A stretch of 53,036 bases of DNA from an uncultured Alphaproteobacteria bacterium (GCA_902611475.1 CACLZW010000009.1:1-53036); one strand, 5' to 3'. Shown: positions 33,099 to 42,646, counted from the stretch's first letter. Numbers and translations are program-made. Notes: generated by a model from the sequence alone, not told the origin.

Positions 33099-33233
33099 GG
33101 TTTCGCTCTCATAGAAGTTTATATAAAGAACTATTAATCAAATATATCGCAAATGGCTAATTTGTGTATAGTAAAATTTGTCCGGTAAGCAGTTCTAAGT
33201 AGCAAAATTATTAACAAAAATGGAGTAGGCGCA

Positions 33234-35315
33234 TTGATTGCTGTAATAAGCTATTTTGATAGTAATCCTGAGCCTTTAAATTGTGAGAGCGTTGTAGCAG
33301 AAAACACTGCAACCTCTCGTGATGGTTTTTATTTTGTGCCTTTGAATAAAGATGACGTACCCTTGGGAACTCAAATAATTTTAAAAGAAGAACCAATAGA
33401 GGGGCTGAAGAAATATTTGTCGAATAAAAACTTTCAGGGTATTGGACCAAAGAATGCTGATACCATAGCGCAGAATATTGGGATGACAGTTATCAAGTAT
33501 TTACATGAGCGCAATGTAAACATACTTGAAGAAAAAACGTCAAAGAAACTTTCCGAAGCTTTATTAGGAGGATGGGATCTAGATTATGAAAACTCAGGGT
33601 TTGAAATATTATTTTCACAAATTGGCTTTTCATATACACAAAAGAAATTTGTTAAAGAAGAGTTTGGGAATAAGTTTTTTGCTGAAATACATAAAGATCC
33701 ATATATGTTGCTTCAAAGAATTCCTAGACTCAGCTTTGATAAGATAGAGAGTATTATTTCCATTTTTGGAATTGAAGTTTCTTTAGATCAAAAAATAGTT
33801 GCCGCTACGAGACATGCACTGATGCAAAGTGAAGCCGAACGTGGCAATACCTGTGGGCCTTTAGAGAGGGTTTTACTGAGAACTCAAGAAATAACAAAAA
33901 ATGACTTTGATACAATCCAAGCAGCTATTAGCAGCCATGAGCATTTATTTAATAAATTTCAAGTTCAGGATAAAGAATTTTTGGAAACCGCTGAGGCATG
34001 TCAACGAGATAATGATATTGCTCAACAAATATGTTTGATAAAAGATAATTTCAAACCAATAAAGGGTAAGAAGTTTTCGGCTAACAAAAATGCCACTAAT
34101 CCTTTGTCAGAAGAACAAGTGCAAGCAATCCAAAATTCATTAGAAGCAGGAGTTTCGATTATTACTGGTGGCCCAGGAACAGGTAAAACAAGAATTATAG
34201 AAGGCCTCGCTCAAGTTTTAGTCAACGGCTTTAGAAAGACAATTCGTATCTGTGCTCCCACGGGACGAGCGGCAAAACGAATAGCAGAAAATCAAGCATT
34301 AAAAAAATTTCAACCTTCGACAATTCACATGCTAAAAGCGATGATAGATTCATCAGCTAAAGATATTGAGTTTGATACTTTGATTGTGGATGAATCCTCC
34401 ATGATCGATATAAATTTATTCAATGATTTGGTTAAAATGCTACCTTTAGGGTCACAACTTATTTTAATTGGAGACGTTGACCAACTACCTCCTGTCGGCG
34501 CAGGGCAACCATTTTTAGATTTAATAAGATCAAAGAAAATTGTTGTTAGCAGATTATCAAAGCAATTTCGACAAGGCAGTGATAGCGTGATCCCAAAAGT
34601 AGCTAGAGCAATAAATAAAGGCGAGTTAATAGAATTCTCTTCAGATTTTTCTAGCTCAGGCTTTTCATTTGTAGAAGTTGACAAGGGTCAAGTTGTCGAA
34701 AAAATTATTGAAGTAGTTGATTTTTTTACCGGGAATAAAAACGGCAATATAGATTTTGACAAAACACAAATTCTTTCCCCAATGCGCCGTTATTCAAGTG
34801 GTCTTATAAATTTAAATTCAATTATGCAAAAAAAATATAACCCCAATGGCGAAAAGGTTTTTTCAAAAATGGAGGGTGAAAAAGAAATAAAATTTTGCGC
34901 AGGTGATAAGGTGATATGTACACAAAATGATTATGATATTGATGTTAGAAATGGCGATATTGGTTACGTCGTAAATAAAGTTGGAAAAAATATTAGAGTG
35001 GAGTTTGATGGAGAAATGAAACTCTTTCATAACAATAAAATAGATTATTTAGATTTAGCGTATGCTATAACGGTTCATAAGAGTCAAGGTTCTGAATATC
35101 CAAACGTCGTGATGCCAATAGTGGATGATCATCGCATAATGCTTACGAGAAAATTGATATATACGGCAATCACAAGAGGGAAGCAGAATGTCTGCTTAAT
35201 TGGGAGCAAAAGAGTATTACGAGAAGCACTTAAAAAGGTGTTTCTGAATTTACGGTATTCTAATCTCAATCAAAAAATTGAAAACGCTAACATAAATTTA
35301 TTTCACCAAAACTAG
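33234..35315 (+). CDS. RecD2-like DNA helicase (AAA family, superfamily 1)
   Basis: A 693-residue SF1B helicase of the RecD/RecD2 type. It has an N-terminal helix-hairpin-helix region (NFQGIGPKNADTIAQNIGM and later repeats), then Walker A Gly312-Gly-Pro-Gly-Thr-Gly-Lys-Thr319, motif II LIVDESSMID, motif III LILIGDVDQLPPVGAG, and C-terminal ITVHKSQGSEYPNVVMPI and YTAITRGKQNV. There is no adjacent RecB or RecC, which fits the stand-alone RecD2 form. The start appears to be TTG at 33234 with GGAG about 8 bases upstream; no in-frame ATG is close. It is divergent from the cyclase gene. Confidence 0.9.
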   Translation: MIAVISYFDSNPEPLNCESVVAENTATSRDGFYFVPLNKDDVPLGTQIILKEEPIEGLKKYLSNKNFQGIGPKNADTIAQNIGMTVIKYLHERNVNILEEKTSKKLSEALLGGWDLDYENSGFEILFSQIGFSYTQKKFVKEEFGNKFFAEIHKDPYMLLQRIPRLSFDKIESIISIFGIEVSLDQKIVAATRHALMQSEAERGNTCGPLERVLLRTQEITKNDFDTIQAAISSHEHLFNKFQVQDKEFLETAEACQRDNDIAQQICLIKDNFKPIKGKKFSANKNATNPLSEEQVQAIQNSLEAGVSIITGGPGTGKTRIIEGLAQVLVNGFRKTIRICAPTGRAAKRIAENQALKKFQPSTIHMLKAMIDSSAKDIEFDTLIVDESSMIDINLFNDLVKMLPLGSQLILIGDVDQLPPVGAGQPFLDLIRSKKIVVSRLSKQFRQGSDSVIPKVARAINKGELIEFSSDFSSSGFSFVEVDKGQVVEKIIEVVDFFTGNKNGNIDFDKTQILSPMRRYSSGLINLNSIMQKKYNPNGEKVFSKMEGEKEIKFCAGDKVICTQNDYDIDVRNGDIGYVVNKVGKNIRVEFDGEMKLFHNNKIDYLDLAYAITVHKSQGSEYPNVVMPIVDDHRIMLTRKLIYTAITRGKQNVCLIGSKRVLREALKKVFLNLRYSNLNQKIENANINLFHQN

Positions 35316-35353
35316 GTTAGCAAGATGCTTATTTTACAAAAAGGAAAAATTTG

Positions 35354-36391
35354 ATGATCATCAAAGCACCCATAAAATTAATTGGTAACAACGGATCACC
35401 CTACACACGAAAGATGGTCGCCTTATTAAGGTATAAGCATATCCCGTATAAAATTATCTGGGGAGAGCCAGACGAATATTTAGACCGGAACAATATCGAA
35501 AAACCTAAACCAGTTTTACACCCAACCTTCTTATTCAAAAATTCTGAAAAGAAAATTACTGCGGTTACTGACTCAACCCCTATCATTAGAAAGCTAGAGA
35601 GCAAATTCACAAGCCGCAGCACTATTCCCTCAAACCCAGTTTTGAGATTTTTAAACTATTTGCTTGAAGATTATGGTGATGAGTGGGGAACGAAATTTAT
35701 GTTTCATTACAGATGGTATGATGACAAGGACATTGACAATGCAGGGACGTTGTTACCCCTTTATGCAAACTCCACTCTTACAAACGAGGAACTTAGTTAT
35801 AAAAAAGAAAAAATAGCACAACGCCAACTTGGAAGGGTTTGGGTTGTAGGATCGAACAAAAAAACAGCGCCTCTTATAGACCAATGTTTCAAAAAAATTA
35901 TAAGCATTTTAGAGGATCATTTCATTAACTTCCCCTTTTTGCTTGGATCCCGTCCATCTTCTGCAGATTTTGCTTTCTTTGGACAATTAAGCCAATTGGT
36001 AGGATTTGATCCTACACCTCGTTCTATAATAGAGAAAAACTCAATGCGCACTATGGCTTGGGTAGGAAAAACAGAAGACCTGTCTGGATTAGAACCCGAT
36101 AGCGAAGATTGGATCAGTGACTCAAAGCTTCCCGAAACCGTTAAAAGAATTTTTTATGAAGTTGGAAAGACATATGTCCCGACTATGCTAAAGAACGAAG
36201 AAGCTTTTAATAGTGGTGAAGAAAAATGGAGTACAGAAATTTTAGGTTGTGAGTGGGAACAAAGAACATTTCCCTATCAAGTAAAGTGTTTAAAATGGGT
36301 TCGTGAAGAGTTCAGAAGTCTTGGTGACAAAGATCAACGAAAAGTACTTAACTTACTCAAAGATACAGACTGTGAAAGGATCTTGAATTAA
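35354..36391 (+). CDS. glutathione S-transferase N-terminal-domain protein, large
   Basis: A roughly 345-residue protein with an N-terminal thioredoxin-like GST domain (IKLIGNNGSPYTRKMVALLRYKHIPYKII; SPYTRK occupies the catalytic loop). A helical C-terminal domain includes FLLGSRPSSADFAFFGQLSQL with the conserved N-capping Ser-x-x-Asp. About 100 extra residues beyond normal GSTs form an additional C-terminal region. I prefer ATG 35354, 8 bases after AAGGA, over TTG 35351. Function unknown; it may be co-transcribed with the helicase (35-base gap). Confidence 0.8.
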   Translation: MIIKAPIKLIGNNGSPYTRKMVALLRYKHIPYKIIWGEPDEYLDRNNIEKPKPVLHPTFLFKNSEKKITAVTDSTPIIRKLESKFTSRSTIPSNPVLRFLNYLLEDYGDEWGTKFMFHYRWYDDKDIDNAGTLLPLYANSTLTNEELSYKKEKIAQRQLGRVWVVGSNKKTAPLIDQCFKKIISILEDHFINFPFLLGSRPSSADFAFFGQLSQLVGFDPTPRSIIEKNSMRTMAWVGKTEDLSGLEPDSEDWISDSKLPETVKRIFYEVGKTYVPTMLKNEEAFNSGEEKWSTEILGCEWEQRTFPYQVKCLKWVREEFRSLGDKDQRKVLNLLKDTDCERILN

Positions 36392-36414
36392 ATAAATGCC
36401 CTGATTTTGTAAAG

Positions 36415-37248
36415 TCATTTATCTGGCCTTAGATTCAAGATTATTTTCTTTGTGGCAGGTATTATCTTCTCATATACGTGAGAAAGAATTTCAATCCTAT
36501 CAAAAATAGTTGGGTTATTTAATAAGTATTCCCTCAGATTTTCTCCAAAAACCTGTCTTAATTGTGTTCCTATATTAACTTTGCAAATGGCAGTATTTTT
36601 TGCTAACCAATGAAGTTGAGTGGTCTTTATACCGGACCCGCCATGAATAACAAGTGGGCACTCTACAAATTTTTCAATTTGAGAGAGTAATTTGGTATCG
36701 ACTTCTGTTGCCTTCTCCTGTTCGAGATGAGTGTTTCCAACAGAAATTGCTAAAGCATCTACCTGCGTAGCTTCATAAAATTTTTGTGCAAGTTTGGGCT
36801 CAGTAAACTTAGATTTTATCCCTTGATCGTAACCAACAACTCCTAGCTCTGCCTCTACAGATGCTCCATAATTTTTTGCAAGCTCCACAGCTTTGCATGT
36901 CATATCAATGTTTTCGTTAAGTTCCATGTTTGACCCATCAAACATAATTGATGAAAAGCCATTATCTAGAGCTCTTTCGCACTCTTTTAAATTAGTAGAG
37001 TGGTCCAATAGAGTTACGATATTAATTGATGCATCCTCTGCAAGTTTTTTTAACATCGGCCCCATTATTTCTATAGGAGTGTTTTCGCGGCAATTTGGTC
37101 CAACTTGCAAGATAATTGGGCAGCAAATTTCTTCTGCTGCCTTTACATAATATTTTGCATCTTCCCATCCCAGTATAACTAAACCTGCAAGTGCATACCT
37201 CTTGCTTCTAGCAATATGAAGCTCTTGGCTGAGTGTAGATAAGGTCAT
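36415..37248 (-). CDS. class II fructose-bisphosphate-type aldolase
   Basis: A 277-residue zinc-dependent aldolase of the FbaA/GatY/IolJ group. Metal ligands and the catalytic Asp are visible in VTLLDHSTNL (Asp-His), SVEAELGVVG (Glu), SVGNTHLE (His; family SxGxxHG varied) and PLVIHGGSGI (His), with GTQLRQVF binding phosphate. The family includes IolJ, which splits the phosphorylated product of inositol breakdown. It overlaps the upstream IolB-like gene by 4 bases (ATGA) and is the last gene of the long minus-strand operon. Exact substrate is open because the IolC fusion already carries a DUF2090 aldolase domain. Confidence 0.85.
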   Translation of the reverse strand: MTLSTLSQELHIARSKRYALAGLVILGWEDAKYYVKAAEEICCPIILQVGPNCRENTPIEIMGPMLKKLAEDASINIVTLLDHSTNLKECERALDNGFSSIMFDGSNMELNENIDMTCKAVELAKNYGASVEAELGVVGYDQGIKSKFTEPKLAQKFYEATQVDALAISVGNTHLEQEKATEVDTKLLSQIEKFVECPLVIHGGSGIKTTQLHWLAKNTAICKVNIGTQLRQVFGENLREYLLNNPTIFDRIEILSHVYEKIIPATKKIILNLRPDK

Positions 37249-38084
37249 TTAAATTTGGCTATCATATCTTTAATGCCAGGTATAGTTTCGACTTGCCAGC
37301 TATATTCAGGTTGAAAAAATTGAACTAAAGATCTCTGAGATTTACCGGCTAAAATTGTGAAATAATACATCTTATAACCTGGAGCAACCACACAAGGATG
37401 ATACCCCTTATCAATTACAAAAGTTGATCCATCCACTATATGATGCGCATCTCCAACTTTTTTATTTTCTCCTTGCAATAATTGAAGAGCAAATCCTTCC
37501 TTAGGATCGAATCTAAAGTTGTAGACTTCATCATGGTGTGTTTCACCATCTCTATCAGTATCGTGCTTGTGGGGTGGAAACCCTGACCATCCACCTTTAC
37601 CGACAGTAAAAAGCTCAGAAACTAATAGGCGACCAACTTTTCCATTTTGTTTTTGTCCTAAGATATGTTTAATTTTTCTATGAGTTTTGGTGTCGTCAGA
37701 CCCATATTGAACTACATCCACGTCTTCTCCCATAATATAGAATGGCTGTAATTGCTCTGAATACTTGGCTCCCGCAATAAAAATTTCGGCGTGGTCACAG
37801 GCACATTTTATTTTTGCGGTTGAACCCGTTGGCACATAAACCCCCTCGGGCTCTCCGTCCCAAACGTTATTAATCCGATTACCTATCAAACGTTCGTCCA
37901 AAGAATAGACATTCACAATAATACTCCCTGTCGCAGGAACAATACAGCTCTCATACTCTTTTAATTCGTATACAAATTCTTCATCTCCATTTAAAGTAAT
38001 CCTATTGAAAAAAGCGTATGGTACTTTTGCATCGTTTATATCAATTATGGGTCTATTATCATTGTCATGGGGCGGTATGTGCAA
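37245..38084 (-). CDS. second IolB-like 5-deoxy-glucuronate isomerase homologue
   Basis: A 279-residue double-cupin of the IolB/KduI family, clearly diverged from the IolB at 39997. The metal region GFPPHKHDTDR, the DEVYNFRF strand and KGYHPCVVAPGYKMYYFTILAG keep the His/Glu ligands. It starts with TTG at 38084 behind a strong AGGAG (6-base spacing), and lies 9 bases after the kinase gene and overlaps the aldolase. It likely isomerises an aldehyde-type deoxy-uronate or related compound for the paired kinase. Substrate unknown. Confidence 0.8.
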   Translation of the reverse strand: MHIPPHDNDNRPIIDINDAKVPYAFFNRITLNGDEEFVYELKEYESCIVPATGSIIVNVYSLDERLIGNRINNVWDGEPEGVYVPTGSTAKIKCACDHAEIFIAGAKYSEQLQPFYIMGEDVDVVQYGSDDTKTHRKIKHILGQKQNGKVGRLLVSELFTVGKGGWSGFPPHKHDTDRDGETHHDEVYNFRFDPKEGFALQLLQGENKKVGDAHHIVDGSTFVIDKGYHPCVVAPGYKMYYFTILAGKSQRSLVQFFQPEYSWQVETIPGIKDMIAKFK

Positions 38085-38093
38085 TTTATACTC

Positions 38094-39065
38094 CTAATGT
38101 GTCTCGATAAATTCAATTAGCTGGTTAAGATTGGGCATTGCCGATGAGCATCCTTCTTTCGAAACGACAATAGCTGCAGACGCGTTACCTCTTTTTATAG
38201 CTGATTCTAAACTTAATCCATTTGAGAGTGAGTGAAGAATTGTACCTAAGAATGCATCACCAGCTCCGTATGGTTTCTTTGCTTTCACTTTAAACACGGT
38301 ATATGACTCCGTTTCACCATCTAAAATAATGTCACAACCATCAGCTCCTTTTTTAAATAATACTAGTTGGTTTGAATTAAAATTAGCACTGACCTTTCGT
38401 AAATCCGTTTGTTCAAACATTATTTCAAACTCTTCTCTATTGCCAACACACATATCAGCTATTTTTGCAACTCCTCGAAGTTCAGCGGATGCCAATGATA
38501 TTGAAGTCCAGGCATTTGCTCTGTAATCAACGTCGAATATAACTGGGCATTTTGCATTTTTTGATTTTTCGATAAGTAGGTTTATTGTTGATCTTGATGG
38601 TTCATCCGAAAGCGCAGTTCCAGTGATCACAATACCGGCATAATTCTCTAGATTTAAGCTATCAATATTTTGTTTATCTATCAAAAGATCAGCGGCATTA
38701 TTACGATAGATAACGACCTTTGGCTCTTCTCTTATCTCTGCTATTGCAAGTGATGTACGAGCATTATTATTTTGAGACTTGGTTACTAATGAAGTATCTA
38801 TTTTATGCTCTTCTAATTTTTTCCAAACAAAATCACCAATTTCATCATCTGAGACCACAGTTATAATTTGAGAACGACCTCCGAGTTTGGAAATAGAAAC
38901 AGCAATGTTTGCAGCAGATCCCCCCAAATCGGAGATAAATGTACCGGCTTCACTTGTTTGTTTATTGGCTGGTTTAGGGTAAAGGTCCATTCCAGCTCTT
39001 CCTACAATTACAAATTTACCCTTTGCCATTCGTTGTTTTAATTTTATGGGTAATTCGATGGTCAT
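38094..39065 (-). CDS. PfkB family carbohydrate kinase, second IolC-like
   Basis: A 323-residue ribokinase-family sugar kinase. It opens with FVIVGRAGMDLYP, has LGGSAANIAVSISKLGG and VIYRNNAADLL in the sugar-binding region, and KPYGAGDAFLGTIL with the catalytic Asp of the GAGD motif. It is IolC-like but differs from the IolC domain at 42647, so it is a divergent paralogue. An internal ATG at 39029 (MAKGKF) is an alternative start. It lies 5 bases after iolE and 9 bases before the second IolB-like gene. Confidence 0.85.
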   Translation of the reverse strand: MTIELPIKLKQRMAKGKFVIVGRAGMDLYPKPANKQTSEAGTFISDLGGSAANIAVSISKLGGRSQIITVVSDDEIGDFVWKKLEEHKIDTSLVTKSQNNNARTSLAIAEIREEPKVVIYRNNAADLLIDKQNIDSLNLENYAGIVITGTALSDEPSRSTINLLIEKSKNAKCPVIFDVDYRANAWTSISLASAELRGVAKIADMCVGNREEFEIMFEQTDLRKVSANFNSNQLVLFKKGADGCDIILDGETESYTVFKVKAKKPYGAGDAFLGTILHSLSNGLSLESAIKRGNASAAIVVSKEGCSSAMPNLNQLIEFIETH

Positions 39066-39070
39066 TAAAC

Positions 39071-39970
39071 TTAGGCGATTATCTTAAAATCATATTCTTC
39101 TAAGCAGGAAACTAAGGTATTGAAACCCTTTTTTGCGTACTCAAATGGATTGGCTTTCAGAGGATCTTGCTCTGCTTCAATCACTATCCAACCTTTGTAT
39201 CTAATGTCTTTAAGCCGTTTGATAAACTTTCGATAATCAATGCAACCATCTCCTGGCACTGTAAACACGCCATCCAATACACAGTCTAAAAAGCTATCTT
39301 TACTTTTATCCACATTCTTGAAAACGTCCTTTCTAATATCTTTTGTATGAATATGATTTATTCTATCCCCATAATTAGAAATAATTTTATCATAATCACC
39401 GTCGGCAAATAGAAGATGTCCTGTGTCTAGAAGAAGACCAACTGAGTCTCTAGTGCTATTCATTAATTGCTCGATCTCATTTTGTGTCTCTACGGCTGTA
39501 CCCATATGGTGATGAAAGGTCAATGGTACGCCTTTGTCTAAGCAATAATCGGCTAGATCACCTAAATCTTGGCCGTATTGCTTAATATCAAATTCGGATA
39601 ATCTCGGCCTCGAATTCAAGGGTTTATTCTTTTTGTTTTGAACTGTATTGAACGTTTCACCATAAACTAAAACGCTCGCACCAACTTCGGCAAATAAATT
39701 TAAAGTTCTATCTAGTTTAATTTTTTCTTCTTTTAGACTGTTATTTAGCATTGTGCCAGAATACCAACCGGAAATAAGCTTTAATTCATGCTCTTCTAAA
39801 ACTTCTTTAAGGCTAGAAGGGTTCTTTGGAAATTTTCCACCTAACTCAGTACCTGAAAATCCAGCCAATCGTGTTTCTTTTAAGCATGTTTCTAAGCTCG
39901 TATCACCTCCAAGTTCAGGTAAATCATCATTAGTCCATGAAATTGGCGACATACCAAGCTTTACCTCCAT
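39071..39970 (-). CDS. iolE: myo-inosose-2 dehydratase
   Basis: Dehydrates scyllo-inosose (2-keto-myo-inositol) to 3D-3,5/4-trihydroxycyclohexane-1,2-dione. This TIM-barrel protein of about 299 residues is recognised by GMSPISWTNDDLPELGGDTS, TELGGKFP and LTFHHHMGTAVETQNEIE, with further metal residues in LLLDTGHLLFADGD, INHIHTKDIR and IVIEAEQDP. I prefer ATG at 39970; a TTG two codons earlier (39976) is possible. It follows iolB on the same strand and precedes the second kinase. Confidence 0.93.
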   Translation of the reverse strand: MEVKLGMSPISWTNDDLPELGGDTSLETCLKETRLAGFSGTELGGKFPKNPSSLKEVLEEHELKLISGWYSGTMLNNSLKEEKIKLDRTLNLFAEVGASVLVYGETFNTVQNKKNKPLNSRPRLSEFDIKQYGQDLGDLADYCLDKGVPLTFHHHMGTAVETQNEIEQLMNSTRDSVGLLLDTGHLLFADGDYDKIISNYGDRINHIHTKDIRKDVFKNVDKSKDSFLDCVLDGVFTVPGDGCIDYRKFIKRLKDIRYKGWIVIEAEQDPLKANPFEYAKKGFNTLVSCLEEYDFKIIA

Positions 39971-39996
39971 ATACAACTCACTTTCTTTAAAACAAT

Positions 39997-40797
39997 CTAT
40001 TTATTCACTATCCAATCATGATTTGGATCATTTTTAAACTTCCAAACTCTCTTGGGACCTGCCATTACATTTAAATAATAACTTTTATACCCATGTGGGA
40101 CACCAACTGGATGATAGCCAGAAGGAACTAGTACGACACTTTTATCAGAGGGCGACATGGATTCATTAATACTCAAATCGTCCGTGTATACGCGTTGGGT
40201 TACGTATCCTTGCGAAGGGTCTATTCTATGATAGTACGTTTCTTCAAGATAGGACTCTGTTGGTAAATTGTCCTGATCATGTTTGTGAGGCGGATAGGAG
40301 GACCAGTTTCCTGATGGAGTAATAACCTCAACTACTAATAAGCTATCAGCTGGCTCAGTTTCTGGAAGTATGTTGCAAACATATCTAGTGTTGGAACCTT
40401 CCCCCCTTTTTTCTTTTTTCATTTTCTCTGGTATAATTACGCGAAATTCCTGATCCTGAGTTAAGCCGGGTGCGGTGCAATATGCAAACTCACAATCTGT
40501 AAGTGTATTTATTTCAAAGCTATGATTGGCTGGACAGTAAAACGCATAAGGTGCCTCGTTATCAAAAACTGAACTTCTGCCTTTAAAGTTCCCAACTTCT
40601 TTTCCATTTAAAAAAAAGTTTATTTCTCCAGTTAATAACACGACGCAGACCTCTCGTGAGTCACCATTTCTAGAGAACTTATTTCCTTTAAAAGCTTTAT
40701 AAACCTCTAATCCAACATATTTCCAGCCAGCACTAGAAGGAGTGATGTTATGTAATCTCATAGATTTCAAATCTGGATTAATTAGGAGCTTGCTCAC
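39997..40797 (-). CDS. iolB: 5-deoxy-glucuronate isomerase
   Basis: Converts 5-deoxy-D-glucuronate to 5-keto-2-deoxygluconate (DKG). The 266-residue double-cupin protein has the classic block WSSYPPHKHD, LEETYYHRIDPSQGY, SGYHPVGVPHGYKSYYLNVMAGP with the metal ligands, and ends HDWIVNK. It abuts iolD (1-base overlap) and is followed by iolE. This copy is closer to the canonical IolB than the copy at 37245. Confidence 0.94.
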   Translation of the reverse strand: MSKLLINPDLKSMRLHNITPSSAGWKYVGLEVYKAFKGNKFSRNGDSREVCVVLLTGEINFFLNGKEVGNFKGRSSVFDNEAPYAFYCPANHSFEINTLTDCEFAYCTAPGLTQDQEFRVIIPEKMKKEKRGEGSNTRYVCNILPETEPADSLLVVEVITPSGNWSSYPPHKHDQDNLPTESYLEETYYHRIDPSQGYVTQRVYTDDLSINESMSPSDKSVVLVPSGYHPVGVPHGYKSYYLNVMAGPKRVWKFKNDPNHDWIVNK

Positions 40798-42644
40798 TAT
40801 TTAGATCCTTTGTCTTGTATTGCTCTAGCCACTAAATACTTCTTTGAAAGATCTGACTTGCTATTATCGATGAAGGTTTCTGGAATGGCCACATCCCACC
40901 AAGCACCTCCTTCCTCAGTACTTATATTTGGATCTGTATCTATCACTATAACATTAACGCCCTTTTTTGAAATTGCGCTTTTAACCTCTCTCTCCAATTG
41001 AGTTATGTCGGAAACATGCGTGGCTTCTGCTCCCATAGATTTTGCATGAGAAACGTAATCAATTTCTATCTGATTCTCGAATTTAGAGTCTGAAAACAGA
41101 TTGTTAAACTCGGTCCCCCCAGAAGCTTTTTGTAAGCGATTAATACAACCATAGCCTCTATTATTTGTAAGGATGAGAGTCATTGAAACGCCCATCATTG
41201 CGGCGGTAGCGAGTTCCGAATTCATCATTAGGTAAGAGCCATCGCCAGCAAAAATTACATTTGGTCTATTAGGTGCAGCGAGATTTACTCCAATACCAGC
41301 TGAAACCTCATATCCCATACAAGAATACCCATATTCCATATGATACGTATCTTGATCTAAAACTCTCCAGAGTTTATGTAGTTCTCCTGGCATTGACCCT
41401 GCCGCGCCTATTACGATTGTGTTTTCTGGCACACTTCGGTTTACTGCTCCGATTACTTGACTGTCGGCAGGTAGACTATTCATTAAACTAGTAGAAGTTA
41501 CTTTGTCTACGTCTTTTGTCCAATTTGACTTTGCTCGGGAATAATGCGTGATATAGTCTGCACTAACCTTATAATTTATGCTTAGCGCTCTCAGCAATTG
41601 GAGTGTCTCCTTAGCATCCCCCAGAATAGGTATGGACTTGTGTTTAGTTAGATCATGTGCCTGAACATTTATGGAATATACCGGAGCCTTTATTAGTCCG
41701 TTGGAGCCTGTAGTAAAATCTTGCAACCGACTTCCTACAGAAATAACGAGATCTGCACCTGATATAATTGCATTGCCTGAACTAGAACCTGTCACTCCGA
41801 TAGATCCAAGGTTCTGCTCATCTTTTTCTACTAAGACTGATTTTCCAGCTTGTGTTGCCACTAGTGGTATTTTAGTTTGATCTAAAAATTTCTTTAGTTC
41901 GTTTTGCGCATCGCTATATTTTACTCCTCCACCAGCGATTACTACAGGTTTTTTTGACTTTTTTAGTGAGTTAGCCAACCTCTCTATCTCTCTTCGGTCT
42001 GGTTGAATTCTTCTGACATTCCAGTGAACAATTTCAAAAAAAGATTCTGGATAATTATAGGCTTCGGCTTGTACATCTTGACAAAACGCAAGAGTAACAG
42101 GGCCAGCCATAGCTGGGTCAGTAAGAATAGACATGGCTTTTGGTAATGCATTGAGTAATTGTTCAGGCCTAGTTATTCGATCAAAATATCTGCTGACCGG
42201 TCTGAAGCAATCATTAGCAGATACAGTTCCGTCTTCAAAATCTTCAACCTGTTGAAGTACTGGGTCAGGGCGTCTGTCAGCAAAGATATCACCTGGTAGT
42301 AAAAGAATTGGTAGCCTATTAACGTGAGCTAATGCCGCTGCTGTTACTAGGTTGGTTGCTCCAGGACCAATAGATGATGTGACGGCCATAAACCTTCTCC
42401 TTCGCATCTCTTTTGTATATGCTAATGCCGCATGGGCCATGCCTTGCTCGTTATGCCCTCTATAAGTCGGAAGTTCGGATTTATGCTTTTCTAAAGCCTC
42501 ACCTATGCCAGCAACGTTACCGTGACCAAATATTCCCCACACACCTTTGAAAGCCATTTCAAACGATCCATTAAATTGTTCAATCTTCTGGGCAATCATC
42601 CACTTTACCAGAGCCTGCGCTGCAGTTAATTTAACTGTTTTCAT
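40797..42644 (-). CDS. iolD: 3D-(3,5/4)-trihydroxycyclohexane-1,2-dione hydrolase
   Basis: ThDP-dependent ring-opening hydrolase giving 5-deoxy-glucuronate. About 615 residues with three ThDP-enzyme domains. The N-terminal PYR domain has the catalytic Glu in HNEQGMAHAALAYT; the central domain is Rossmann-like; the C-terminal PP domain binds Mg-ThDP through GDGSYLMMNSELATAAMMG to NNRGYG. The frame opens at 42665, but relatives begin at MKTVKLTAAQALV (ATG 42644), just clear of the iolC stop; that start also has GAGG upstream. Confidence 0.94.
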   Translation of the reverse strand: MKTVKLTAAQALVKWMIAQKIEQFNGSFEMAFKGVWGIFGHGNVAGIGEALEKHKSELPTYRGHNEQGMAHAALAYTKEMRRRRFMAVTSSIGPGATNLVTAAALAHVNRLPILLLPGDIFADRRPDPVLQQVEDFEDGTVSANDCFRPVSRYFDRITRPEQLLNALPKAMSILTDPAMAGPVTLAFCQDVQAEAYNYPESFFEIVHWNVRRIQPDRREIERLANSLKKSKKPVVIAGGGVKYSDAQNELKKFLDQTKIPLVATQAGKSVLVEKDEQNLGSIGVTGSSSGNAIISGADLVISVGSRLQDFTTGSNGLIKAPVYSINVQAHDLTKHKSIPILGDAKETLQLLRALSINYKVSADYITHYSRAKSNWTKDVDKVTSTSLMNSLPADSQVIGAVNRSVPENTIVIGAAGSMPGELHKLWRVLDQDTYHMEYGYSCMGYEVSAGIGVNLAAPNRPNVIFAGDGSYLMMNSELATAAMMGVSMTLILTNNRGYGCINRLQKASGGTEFNNLFSDSKFENQIEIDYVSHAKSMGAEATHVSDITQLEREVKSAISKKGVNVIVIDTDPNISTEEGGAWWDVAIPETFIDNSKSDLSKKYLVARAIQDKGSK

Positions 42645-42646
42645 TT

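Noticed and set aside
33032-33122. Frameshift explanation for the cyclase N terminus (ATG AGA GCG frame at about 33117).
   Set aside because: That frame stops after eight codons and its residues do not resemble the family, so a non-standard start or a base error is more likely than a simple shift.
36415-39065. Second triad as a 5-deoxyribose disposal (DrdI/DrdK/DrdA) pathway.
   Set aside because: Those pathways use an MtnA-like isomerase, whereas here the isomerase is IolB-like; only the logic isomerase-kinase-aldolase is shared.
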